Of a DNA stretch of 64,000 nt, positions 41,304 through 53,700 are shown in pieces. This DNA is from Gordionus sp. m RMFG-2023 (taxonomy: Eukaryota; Nematomorpha; Gordioida; Chordodea; Parachordodidae). Numbering within the stretch: position 1 is the stretch's first letter; every line of letters begins with the position of its first letter. Under the pieces are notes generated by a model, which saw only the letters and a list, made by a program, of their open reading frames with translations, made no database searches and had not been told where the DNA came from. Both the position numbers and the translations under genes were made by a program. The stretch is from NCBI RefSeq assembly GCF_954871325.1, contig NC_088779.1, positions 20,958,846 through 21,022,845 of the forward strand, in the 5' to 3' direction.

Positions 41304-42219
41304 ACCTGATAAAATTATCACATTTACGATTCGCCCACATTAGTGTTAAGAATTAACTATCTAATATTTTAAAAAAAAATTGGATAAATACTATTAATGT
41401 TTTATATAAAAAAAATATCATGACAAAATACATTATTTGTCATCATTGCATTTTTATATTTTTTATTATATTGTCAATAAATTGAAAACATATCAATTAT
41501 CTTAAATTCATACTTTATTTAAAACAATTATAATTAAATTTATCTTCTCAATATATTATTTTTTTACAAAAAATATATCAAATGTCCAAATTATATAACA
41601 AATAAATAAATTTAATAATATATCAGCAAAAATACTAGAAAAATGTTGTTTCGACTGAATGAGCAAAAGGGCCAAATTTAATATAATAAATGAGCAAATA
41701 TTTGATAGTAAATGACAAAAAATGCCTTTGCCTAAAAGTACGAAAAATTTCAAAAGACCAAATTTAATAGCAATACCCTTATATAATAAATAAGCAAATG
41801 TAATAGTAAAAAATAAAAAATGAGGAAAAATATTAGCAAAATACCCTTTCACCTAAAAGTGTTAATGGATGAAATTTAACCGTAAATACTCAAATTATAT
41901 AATAAATGTAAAAGTAAATTACAAAATTTGGTAGTTAATCAAATATACTAGCAAAATGAAGTTTCGTTTAAAAGTGGCAAATAATATTCTCAAATTGTAT
42001 AATAAATGAATAAATATCTCATATTAATGTTATATTTTAACTTTTTTAGCCGAAACTCTATAAGAGAAATGGCTATAGGCAAAGCTCATCTTCGACCATT
42101 TTTTTTCACTTGTACTATGAAGGATTAAAAATAATATTTTCACAAAGAAATCATTCATAATTAACTACTTCTTTTGTGAATATACTATATTATTTAAAGA
42201 TTTAATATATAAATCAGAT
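41304..42219. other. INTS10 3' flank
   Basis: AT-rich, with AATAAA at 41477-41482 as the likely INTS10 poly(A) signal. From 41.6 to 42.0 kb there is a diffuse tandem-like pattern of AAATGAGCAAAT / AAATAAGCAAATG words. No further gene seen. Confidence 0.5.
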
Positions 42220-44045
42220 TAGAGGTCTGCACCCAAAGTTTTAAAAAATATACAACCCGCCCATAGTTTTCAAAAAAATATATACCCGCCCGTCCAGCCC
42301 ATTTGTTTAAAATTCCTTACCCGCCCGCCCATTAGTCTAAAAATTTTTACCCGCCCGCCCATTATTTATAAAAAATTTTAACCCAAGTCCACTTATAAAA
42401 TTTAATAATGGCCATTCTTTCAATTTTTTAAACATCTAATAAAAATATTTCAGCATTACATCTCTACAAAAAGTTTATAATTTAGGAAATTAATTTAAGC
42501 ATAAAAAAATATTCAATTTAAATTATGAACAATTTATTTGATCAATTAGAATATTTATGAAATAAATAAAAAATTGATATTGTATGTAATTATAATGCAA
42601 AAATAATAATGAATCGACATTTTCTGGATTCAAACACGTTCTTCTTTGTTCTAAAAACCTTCCAGCAATGCTAAATCCTCGTTCAGAAGAAGCATTAGTT
42701 GTAGGAATTGCCAATATTTTTCTTACTAATCTTGATAACTTTGGCAAATCTCTTGTCGTTTCCACCAAAGTAGGATATCCGTCTGAAGTATATCCTCTTC
42801 CTCAAGTGAGATCCAGATGTCCCGTAAGCAATATATGTAAAACTCTTTTTTGAAGTGAGTACGAAGATTAATCTGCCATTCCAAAATAAAATACCGTGCT
42901 ATTTTCGTAATCGCTTCATGCTATTCGGAATAGTAACAACAAAATACTATACAATTTTATAAACCAGACCTCGAGTTAATATTATAAACAGATGTATCTA
43001 ACCAAGGATTTGGAGTTGTATTCATGCAAAAATATGATAATGGTACCGAATTTTCAATAGCTTACACCTCAAGAACTTTACAAGACGCTGAAAAGAATTA
43101 TTCTACAATAAACAAAGAAGCAAAAGCAATAATAAACTGCGTAGAAAAATCTCATAACTATTTGTATGGACTAAAATTTAAAATTTGAACAGACCACAAA
43201 CCTTTAATAAAGATATATGGTAATAACAGAGATTTAAGCTCATTAACAAACCAAAGATTATTACGTTGGGTTTATAAATTATCTGCATATGATTATAATA
43301 TAATGTACAAGAATGACGCTAATAATATAATTGTAGATGCTTTATCGCGAAACCCAATAGAGAAAAATGATGATAGAATAACAAGTGAAAATAAAACAGA
43401 AATATATAAGAAATCTTACTTATAACACATTAACTCTTTCAAGAAAAGTAATGGTACAAATATACAAAATCAAGTACCAGAATTGCAAACTTTTAGAACA
43501 AGAATAGATGAAATAGAAAATGATGACGGTATCTTATTTTGGAATGACAGATTAATCATTCCGTACTCACTTCAAAAAAGAGTTTTGCATATATTGCATA
43601 CGGGACATCCTGGTATTACAACAATGAAATCTATTACGAGACATTATATATGGTGGGAAAAATTAGATAAATATGTCGAAAAACTAGTAAAGTGTTCTTC
43701 ACTTAAAAAAACGAATGGCACAGTAAAAAAAAAGAAATATTTTTATTGATCATTTAATTAATTATGATTTTTCTTTAGTTTGTTTTTGAACGAAAATTTT
43801 AAATCTCTTAACCCGCCCATAGTTTCAAAATTTTTTAACCCGCCCGCTTGCCCATTTTCAAAAAATTTTTTGGCCTATTAATATCTCAAAAATTAGGATT
43901 TGAGAGACCCTCACTGAATTTCTATGCATAAATTACCCGCCCCGAAATTTTTTTATATACGAATTGCCCATGCCCGTCAGTTACATATTTGCTAGCCCCG
44001 TTTTAATTTTTTTTTAAAAATTTTAAACCCGTGGGGCGGTCCCTA
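42220..44045 (-). mobile_element. hAT remnant carrying a gypsy fragment
   Basis: CCCGCCC-rich blocks mark both ends (42.22-42.40 and 43.80-44.04 kb), with TAGAGGTCTGCACCC at the left and GGGCGGTCCCTA at the right. On the minus strand 42523-42790 encodes a hAT C-terminal domain: LAIPTTNASSERGFSIAGRF, then EQRRTCLNPENVDSLLFLHY. The N-terminal transposase half is absent and its place is taken by retrotransposon sequence. No matching 8-bp flanks were found, so the true ends may differ. Confidence 0.7.
42800..43745 (+). mobile_element. Ty3/gypsy-type LTR retrotransposon fragment (fossil)
   Basis: An internal pol fragment with no LTRs visible. Parts, in order on the plus strand, are an RNase H-like region (about 42985-43350) and the zinc-binding start of the integrase (about 43530-43725). 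The piece is broken, with a few disruptions, and lacks protease, most of the reverse transcriptase, and the integrase core. About 95 bp at 42800-42895 is an inverted copy of 43522-43615, roughly 90% alike by eye. That indicates rearrangement during or after insertion into the surrounding hAT. Moderately old. Confidence 0.75.
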
Positions 44046-44059
44046 GTTGTTCAATTTTC

Positions 44060-44330
44060 TTCACTCCACGATGGGAAAACAAATTTTTTTAAATGGTTAG
44101 ATTTTGGACTGGGCCAATAATCTTACTTCGAGGAGTAAAATAATTTGTACTATATATTTCAATACTTAAAGGTTTAGTTATAATCATCAACTGTCTAAAA
44201 TTTAATCAAGTCAGAACTTATAGTTTTATTTTTTTTACTTATTTCCCTCACGGAATAAAGAAAATTTGCACTATCAATTTTAAACTATTCCAAAAGGTTT
44301 TGTAATATTGTTCTCCTAGAACTTTTTATT
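44060..44330. repeat. Dispersed repeat, copy 2 (inverted)
   Basis: Reverse-complement match to 37436-37645, sharing ATTACAAAACCTTTTG(G)AATAGTTT and AATTGATAG words. Family unknown. Confidence 0.5.
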
Positions 44331-44362
44331 CAGTATAATCGATTTCTATAAAATATTTTATA

Positions 44363-45119
44363 CATGGTTGTGTATTTGTCCGGTCAAATACCTTTCGGTC
44401 AATTGACCGATATTTGACAAATCAAATATGATCAAATCAAATATATGTTTTTTTAAAGTCAATACTAACTTTATTTTGAATATAATAGCAAAATGAATCT
44501 AATATTAATTTTTTTAAATTCATTGTCATTTAATAACTAATATTTAGCTCTCCGTAGCAGAGTCTTGTTCTGATTCATATTCAATATTATCACTTATATT
44601 TTTAATCAATTTTCCTGATGTCGAGATTTTCAATCGATTATTTTCATAAGAATATTAACCCAAATCGACATATTTCTTTCTAAAGAAGAAATAGGAATTC
44701 TTGGTCTCATAATGGGCATGGTAAGCAAAGTTTAATCTATTAACTTGAGGTCGGAATTGGTTATTTCTTTTTGAAATTACTGCATTCCACATAATTTGCT
44801 ATTAAACATGCTGTTTTTGCTTCTGAAATTAATTATATCGCTTAAAATATTTAGGTCATCACCATCTTGTAAAATGGCGAATTCTTTAATTAAATCACAT
44901 ACTTCATTAAATTCACTACTAGTGAAATGTTTATCTTGATATTGGGGACCCAAAAAATAAGCAACATTGTGATCTCATGTATTTATACCTTTTTCTCTTT
45001 TTTAAACCTATTTTTAATTATTTTTACTTTAAATTTTTTTAGAGTATTTGACCAGGTCAAAAAGTCCTCCAGTCAATTGACTGAATTTGACCGGTCAATT
45101 GATCCACTTGCCAACCCTG
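44363..45119 (-). mobile_element. hAT element with transposase fragment (757 bp)
   Basis: Exact 8-bp duplication ATTTTATA at 44355-44362 and 45120-45127. Termini are CATGGTTGTGTATTTG and, inverted, CAGGGTTGGCAAGTGG. GGTCAATTGACC-type palindromic words occur inside both ends. On the minus strand about 44700-44950 encodes FLGPQYQDKHFTSSEFNEVC followed by an acidic helix, like the LDPRY segment of hAT transposases. The rest is deleted, so it is a dead, shortened copy. Confidence 0.8.
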
Positions 45120-45284
45120 ATTTTATATTTTTGATTTTAAGCGCCACCTTGCCTTAAATTATTTAGATCCAAATAAAATTTATAAATAATTTATATATTT
45201 TTTTTGAATAATAAATAAATTTTATAAAAATGAACTAAGAAAAAAATATATTTTTTTTTAAAAAAAGGGTACAAATCACCCTAA

Positions 45285-45905
45285 AGAAGAGTGAATGCTA
45301 AAAAAATTAGACCTACAGATTTCCAGGGAAATCTGTTGACGAAGGTAAAATCCTTCATTGGGGTCCCCTGAGATCTGTCTCATTTTTTTCCCTATGATTT
45401 TAATGAATTTAAGGGCATCACTTCCAAACATGCCTAGGGTATTGGTAACGAATGGAATGAAAACGGTTTTGGTGGTAAGCATATATGTTTTTTTAAAATG
45501 ATTTCAGCCTTTTCAATGGCAGAAAATGAGAGGTTGGACTTTGCTTCAAAATCTACACAGGTATAGTCCCAAGCGAGCGGGAGACCATTAGTCCAGGGAA
45601 TTGGAGATATCCCATCGGGACGTAAGGCGTTTTCGTTTGAGAGGCCCACCGGTTCTAGGGTGGATAGAATATTAACTTTTTGAGGGCAGCTAGGAGAATG
45701 TTGTTGATAGCTTTATGGCGCGGTTATCGTCCATGGGAGAGCTTGCAGTGCAAGGGATGGTAATTAGATTCAATGGGATGGCCAGTCGATACAAATAGAG
45801 AAAACTACGGCATTACAGCCAAGGCGGAGGGCTATAGAAATGCGTAGCTGTTCACCAGTCAATAGGAGGCCAAGATTGGAACTGGGAATGGCTTCCAACC
45901 ATTCG
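45285..45905 (-). mobile_element. C-terminal end of a LINE-type retroelement (probable RLE class)
   Basis: Read on the minus strand, EWLEAIPSSNLGLLLTGEQL, then ALRLGCNAVVFSICIDW, a decayed middle, STLEPVGLSNENALRPDGIS, PWTNGLPLAWDYTCVD and VTNTLGMFGSDALKF. This order of blocks is widespread in invertebrate retroelements downstream of the reverse transcriptase. The RPDG...WDxTCVD part resembles the restriction-like endonuclease of R2-type LINEs. There are several stops and frame changes, so it is a dead 3' fragment. Naming the clade is an inference from memory. Confidence 0.6.
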
Positions 45906-46194
45906 TAACCTGAGTTTGCATTTTAAATTCATAGAGCTCTGCTTTTGACTTAACATTGACATATAATTTAAGAATTCGTCATCTACATTTACCTTAATTT
46001 CCTTAAGTTCCAATATAATAATTACAGCTATTCTTATAGTCTCAGTCAATTCGACGTAATTTTTTCAAATATATTGCATAAATTACTTGTGTAAATAAAT
46101 AATTTGTAGATATATTCTAATGTAAAAAATATTCCGGTTGTAGTATTGTATCCAATTTTCTGTCTGCTTCTGAAGAAATATCAATTATATTTAT

Positions 46195-47690
46195 TTTTTA
46201 GTTATAGCGTAGTGATTCGATTTTTGCTTTTAAAACTTTGGGAAGATAGTTAGAATTTGAATCAAAATCTAATTTTATTGTAATTTCTTTTTTGGCGTTT
46301 AAATTATTAGAAATAAATATTAATTAATCCGTTTAGTTGTTGTATCCGATTGAATTCAAGTATATACTATAAATAATAAGATCTAAACCCTTCTAACCAA
46401 ATATTTATCAATTTTTCGCTCTTATCAAATAAATATTATATCCAAGTTATGTGTCTTTTTATATTTTTATTTAAGAAAATTTGATATAAATATTACAAAA
46501 CATCAAAACCTGAAGAATAACCTTTGTATTTTCTTTAAACCGTAACTGAATCGCAACCTTTTACCTTAGACTGACAATGATTTTCATGATGAATTAATAA
46601 AACATGATTTTTTTTTTCAATAAATGATTAAGCAATGCCTAAAATATGCCCGCGAGTCGGGTCATATTCTCGTTTTGTTTCAGTTCCAAGAAACATCGAC
46701 TTTGATTTTTCAATGATTACCTTTTACACAACTATCTTCATACACTAGTATTACGCTTTTCATATACGAATAATTTTTCGAGTACATTTTTCAAATTATA
46801 TGAGGAAATGAGCATTTTGGTCTTACCTCATTTGGGCGAAAGCAATAGTATTGATAATGAAAACGATGATTATAAACCAGGCGTAAAAATGAAAAATACC
46901 TGATCAAGGCGATAAAGTAAGAACGAGTAGAAGGAAAAAGGCGGGCGAATCTTCGGAAATGACAATCTATTTTTAAAATTAATTCTGCTTAAAGAAATGT
47001 TGTTTTTTTAGGCCGGCAGAGTTCCTGTATTTTACTAGCCTTCTTTTATTAATTCAGTTTAAAAAATCTTTATGGATTGGTTATGAACGAATTAATTCTT
47101 CCCCCTTTTTTGCCCAAAACTATTAATTTAAACCGTAGTTTGCCATCATTAACTTTTCATTCACTTAGAAATGACGCACCAAGCATGTTGCAATTTGCGA
47201 ATAATTTGAAAAAAATATGAATTAAATAACAAATATTTCATCTCACTATTATCCACTGCTCGGTTTGGGTATATTTAATTTAATGAATGGTTATCTTGTT
47301 GAATATATGCAGAATTAAAAACGGAGTTTGAAACTGGAAGTCCGTTTTTAGAAAAATACTTAGGAATCGAAACTACCATCTTTAAAAAAAATTATTTAGA
47401 ACAGGAACTATAAATCTTTTTAATTATTTCTAAAAATTATTATTAATTAAATCAAAATAATACAAGGCTACTTTTAAAGGCGCTTTAATTAAAAGGATAT
47501 AATCTATACCGAATAACTTTGTGGACAAACACAAGATTCAAACTATTTTTCATTTCTTTTTCGAGGAAAAGAGCAATATCATTAAAACTATTCGTATCCC
47601 AACATGCGCTCGCTCACATTTGTGTTAAGAGTGAACTATCTAACATTTACAAAAAAATTGGATAGATACTATTCATATTGATAACTTCTT
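46195..47690 (+). pseudogene. Broken duplicate of the INTS10 3' end
   Basis: The stretch parallels 39890-41400 in the same orientation. It includes the end of intron 12, a copy of exon 13 (about 46631-46963), intron 13 sequence and a copy of exon 14 (about 47461-47600). Conserved words include GTTCCAAGAAACATC, GATAATGAAAACGATGAT and GAGGAAAAGAGCAATAT. The exon 13 copy carries several frameshifts and in-frame stops (the frame closes just after the QFQETSTLIF equivalent), and the exon 14 copy is also shifted. Because intron sequence is retained, this is a segmental DNA duplication, not a processed copy. It lies 4.8 kb downstream of the parent, separated by transposon debris, and ends about 90 bp from the VPS72 stop. 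Divergence is clearly visible by eye, so it is not recent. Confidence 0.85.
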
Positions 47691-47776
47691 AATTATCTTA
47701 TATATAAAATTAATTTATCTTGTCAATATATTTACAAAAAAGTATATACATTATAAAATAAAAATAGTTTTTTTTT

Positions 47777-50700
47777 TCATTTCTCTCGATACAACAACCG
47801 TAATTTCTTGAACGCCTCGACGTCGTAATAAGGTTTTTTGGTGAGTGGGTCAGTGTACTTGGCGACTTTGCCCGTTATTTCGCAAATTTTCTCGTGATCC
47901 CTATCGATCGATTTTGTTTGATTGGCATTGTTGAGCGAAAAATAAGATTCGTAACTTTTTTCGTCGCTAAAAACCAAAAAATTTTGCGATGTTGGAATAT
48001 CGTTGGAAGGTAAATTTTTATCGAGATCGATATTATTGATAGGATTTTTTTCATCTCGGGAAATATATGTTTCTATATCCATTCTGTAAAGAATTACATA
48101 AAACATTTATCTATAAGATATAAGCAATATTTTATATTTAAGTATTTTTTTATCTTCAAATAACTCGATAGTTGGATCTGGAATCAAATTATTCTGTATT
48201 TTGTGTCTCGACGTTGATAAAAAACGGATAAAATTTTCGAGTTGATGTCGTTTTTTAAAAGAACGCGCCTTTTTCTTAAGTTCTGCTTCCTTGTTTTGGT
48301 AAGTTTCTAAGTTAAATGGAGAAATAAATAGCAATATTATTTGCATAAAATGATTTTTTTTAAAAAAAGTAATCAATTCATTAATAAATTTATAAATTAT
48401 AAATAACTCAAAGATTAATGGCAAAATTGTCTAAAATTGTCTACAATTCAAAAGAAAGGTATTCTAAACATGCTGGAATGCATTTCCGGTACAATCAGAT
48501 CTTAATATTTAAAAAACGCACTTAAATTATGATTAAAGGCTGAAAAAATAACACATTGCCACTAAAATATTTATAATTGTAAATCATATTTTTGTTTTAT
48601 CCATAATTTTCTAATAATAATATTAAAATAAAAGGACCCGAAATTTAATTTATTTGTAGCTTATAAAAAATCGAATTTAAATTAAAATAAAACGTTAAAA
48701 ATGTGATACCACTTTCAACAAGAAGTAGATTTTAAAATATTCGAGTCATTCGGCCATAGCTATTACCAATATTTTATCGTGTTAAATTGAGGAATTAAAA
48801 AAAATTAATTTATTAATTCGTGACAATGCACCAAATATGGCTTGGGTCATGAGAAATAAACATTTTCAAGGTTTTCAGTCTATAGTTTATAGTTAATTTT
48901 TTTGCGTAGAATATATGGTAAATAAAAATGAGAATATATCGGCTGGACTAGATAAGTGAAAAAAATGATTGGTACAGCCCCAGTAATATTATAAAATAAA
49001 TCAGGGATCCAAACCGAAACTGAACCAAACCATCAAACCGCTAAAACCCGGTATATTTTATCGAACCTAAACCACTAAAAAAATCTAGCCGAACCTAAAC
49101 CGAACCGATAAAATGCATCTGAACCGGTTCGAGCCTCAAGATTTATGCTTATAAAAAAATGTGTAAGTTATTAATTATTGTAAACATTTAATTATATTCG
49201 AATTGTTTTAAGGATTATTATCAATCACATTTGATTGATAAGTATCAGTCATAATTTTTATAAACTTTAGTATATTGTCATTTTACAACATTTTTTAAAT
49301 ATTTTAAGCTTATAAATTATAATGCGTAGGGAAAAATTAAATCCAATATATAAATTATTTACATATAGTCAGTTTTATAAATGACACATCAAATCTGATA
49401 TCATACTGGCAATGCCGGCTACCTAAGTTAGTGAGGAAAAATGTTTTTCAACAATTAAATTTATACTATCTCCCATAGACGTAGCCAGGATTTTCCTTAG
49501 GGGGGAAATTAAAAAATTACTGGGGGCTTCGCCACCTGACCCCATTTTGGGCGGGCCTATAGTCATAAAATATTTTTACAAGATAGGAAGTTAATTTTAA
49601 TAAAAAAATAAGCCTGGAACAAATATAAAATATATTTTTACTATATAAAATATAATAAATTACTTTTGTATACATTAATATAAAAGCATAGTAATAATTT
49701 ATTCCAAACGAGTATAAGAAATTTATTTATAAAAAGAAAGACATATAGTTGATATTCCTCTATTATATAAGTTATAAAATACTAGGTAAAATTCCACTTT
49801 TACAGACATATTTGACAGTTAGAGAATATATTACAGTTAATATTTTAACAATTTACTAATCAATGCTCTTAATAATAAATATTGCAATAATTTGGGTTCA
49901 ATTATTTAACGCCATCTATTTATTTTAAATAAAAAATGATATTAAAAATTAATCTTCATAATTCATTCCACAATGTCTTTTAAAGATATTTTATAGTTTT
50001 CTGTAAAATATATAATTCGCTATATTGGTAAAAATTACTTGATTGTCATATGATAATTGATAAAATTTGATATACTGTAAATCTACGACATATAATATTC
50101 CAATGTTTGTATTGTGCTTTAATTTTTTTATTTAATTTTATCAATAGTTTTATAATTATATTTTACTTTTATTAAGATAAATAAATTAAAATTACTCACT
50201 TTATAAAAAATTATATTTGATATAATATATTATTTAGTAATTTTATGGATCTATTATTAATAATTATAATACATTTCACTTTTGTCTTAAGACTTATCTT
50301 TGGCTTATATTCCATTTATTAAAAAAACACTTTTGGTTCATTTTATATATTTATAAATTTATTTTTCCAAAAATGTATAAATTATGATAAATAGTTTTAT
50401 AAAAAAATATCCACTTTTACATTCTTTCTTTCAAATTATTGTTTAAGATATATGTATACATTTTTGGGGGTTAGGGAGTGGGGGGAGGACTAAGGGGGAT
50501 ATTTTTTATTAGCTTAAAATGATATTTACAAAAAGTGATAAATTTCTGAAGGGGGGGGAATTTCCCCTGGCTCCCTTCCCTGGCTACGCCTATGCTATCT
50601 CCTAATAGATGTAATATTTGAGTGAGACGAATCCTGAAAATATATTAATTGTGCGGTATAATAAAAATATTTAAATAAATAAAGTTAAATATTGTTGTTC

Positions 50701-53700
50701 ATATTAAAATTAATCAATTATATTTATTTGTTATATTTATAACAAATATATATTATTTTATAATATGCAATTAATTGAAGGTTTTATGTTTATGTTTTTA
50801 CTTGATAAAATAAAAAAATATTCTTTTCTATATACAATTCGAATGTAGGTTTGAATACAAAAATTTTCAAATAGGTTTTTAGAGTTTCAAATGGAACCAA
50901 TATTTTTATTTTTTATACGAAGCGAACCTGAACCTTGAACCGTTATTTTTATTCGAACCTGAACCGAACCGATATTCGTTTCGGTTTGGATCCCTAAAAT
51001 AAATTTTAAAAACAGGTATATAATAAAAATTATAATATTATTAATTTTATTATAAATAGTTTATTGTTACACTATTCATAATCTATTTTTAAAACTATAA
51101 AATGATAAAATTCCAAAAGATTATTCAAAAAATGGAAGCATAATGAGCTAATTGGGCACTTTGCAACTTACTATTAAGCACAGGTATATACTCAAGGTGG
51201 GTAAATCGTGTGGCTGTTCCTCTATAACCTTGTGCAGTGCTTATGAATGGAAGGTGAAATTATTTGTTTTCACAACTCTTAAGAGTGTTAGTAAATATGG
51301 GCAAGGGTATATTTTTTGTAGCAGGCCCAGAAACTTTGACCAATATTTCCATTATTGATATTTTTCTGAGGTTAAATTTTTGAGGGTTTCTATAGAATTA
51401 TTATGTCCCCCTGTAAATTCTTTATGAAATATCGTGCTTATACATATTTTTAGCCCATCATCGCATTTTGATATTTCAGTCAAAATTAATTATTTTTCAG
51501 TTTATATAGCTTGTTAACACTAGAATTTGATGCGATCACTTTTTTTTTATTTGCTAACAAAATTTATATTAGTCATATCCTATTTATGTCCACATGGAAA
51601 ATACAAAAGTATTTTTGAATAAATTGTATTTTAGTTCCTTTCATTAATTTTTAAATATACAATCATAAAATAATCCAAAACAATAAAAAAGTCAGATAGA
51701 TAAAAAATATCTGCTCAGTGCAATATTTTTGAAAGCGCTAAATATCGGTGCAGCCTTAAAAACCCTTTATTACATATGACTACTAATCAGTCACAGTAAA
51801 TTTTCCGACCTATTTTACCGCGCAAATTATCTTGGCGCGAAAATTTTAATTGTGTCTTATAAGTAACATTCCTTTTTTAGAAAAATCATTTTTTAAATAG
51901 AAATTCTTATATTTATTTAATGTGCGAGTATTTAATGCCAGCTGTTTCCTATATTTCAAAATTGACATTTTTCGTAATTTTTAATTACGTTTTTTTTAAA
52001 TTAAACTCTGATTTTATTTTTCAAAAAAATATGAAGCAGATAACTAAAATATTTCCATATTCTTTTCCGTTTTTATATTTTAAAAAAATTTAATTAAAAA
52101 TTTTTTAATCGAATATATATATATATGTTACTAATAAGACTCTAATATGATTTCATCATATGATTACTCTTCTGATGACAGTTTTTTAGAAAATGGCCAC
52201 GATAATGAGGATGATAATTCAACATTTTCAGATAATTTTACTACTATAAATAGACGAAGAGATATAATATGGAAGGAAAAAAATTTCTAAAATTTATCTA
52301 AAATTCAATGGAAAGTCCACTTTATCCAGCGAGATACTGGCTTTACATACTCCCTATCAATGTTTATCATATTTTTTGAATGATAATTTCCTAGATTTAG
52401 TAGTTCTCGAATCAACCAAATATGCAGCAATAAAAAATATTAACAAACCTATAAAAATTTCTATAATGGAGTTAAGGAAATTCATTGGAATTAATATTCT
52501 CATGTCCAATTACCATCCATAAGAGACTATTGGAAAGATGTAATTGGCAATGATCTTATAAAAAAGACGATGACTATCACTAAATTTGAAAGCATTCGAT
52601 CCATTCTTCATTTTAATGACAATAATAATTCTATTGCAAAAGGTCAACCAGGCCATAATAGGCTTATAAAAGTAGTCTCAATTGTGAAACACTTTCAAGA
52701 TAGGTTTCGTACAATTCCTAAAGAGGAATACTTATCAATCGATGAGCAAATTTGCTCAACTATCGTATACATTTAAAACAATATATGCCAATGAAGCCTC
52801 ATAAATGGGGCTTTAAATTCTTCATTCTTTGCGGTGGATCAGGATTTGCCTATGATTTTGAACTATATTCTGAGCAGGAAAATGCTTCTGAAAAAAGACC
52901 AACAACAGAACCAGAATCAGGTGCAAAATCCACTATGTAAAGGCGTTACACCTGTAAAATGCTTGAAGCCAATGCGCACTATGTTTCCATGCAAATAAAA
53001 AATGTTTTATTTTATTTCATACCAATATATAAAATACAATAAATTGTTTGTTAAATTTTAAACAATTTGTGACTTATATGTAACATACATTATTATGGTC
53101 AAAATAAAAAAAAAATTTTAATCAATTATCGATTAATATGTCAAAGGGAATACCTGATAATTTTTTCTAACTTATTGCAAACATCATGTGGTAAAGGGTT
53201 AATATATTTAAAATGTAAAAACTAATTTATCATAATGTTAATCAAGGCTAAGGATAATAAAATACATTTATGCTTAAAAAGGAAAGTAAGGCCAATATCA
53301 CTAAATAAAAATTGAATAAAATGATTGTATGAATAATATAAAATGGAAATAGATATTGAAAGCTAACCACCCAAAAAGATGTAAGCTATAAAAAAAATTT
53401 ACAAAATTTTTTGTTATATTATCTGCAACAAGAAAAGAATTTTAAAATATCTAATGAGTAACATTCAGCTAGTGTTGTTAAACAGCTAGAGTTAGCAAAA
53501 CCAAAATACACTAAATCATTCATGAAAATTAGTGCTGTTTTTTTTAAAATGGGAAATATTGATATTTTTATGAATTGATACAAAGATAGAGGGTAATTAA
53601 GATCAATATAAATCAGATCAGTTTTTAGTAATATAGAAAAATAAAGGATCAGATTGGTGAAAAAATTTTGGATCAGCACAGCTCAAAAATGGGCATGATT

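Noticed and set aside
42668-42853. 61-codon plus-strand frame
   Set aside because: Antisense shadow of the hAT dimerisation domain on the minus strand.
45852-46049. 65-codon minus-strand frame
   Set aside because: Overlaps the 5' side of the LINE fragment; no independent coding evidence.
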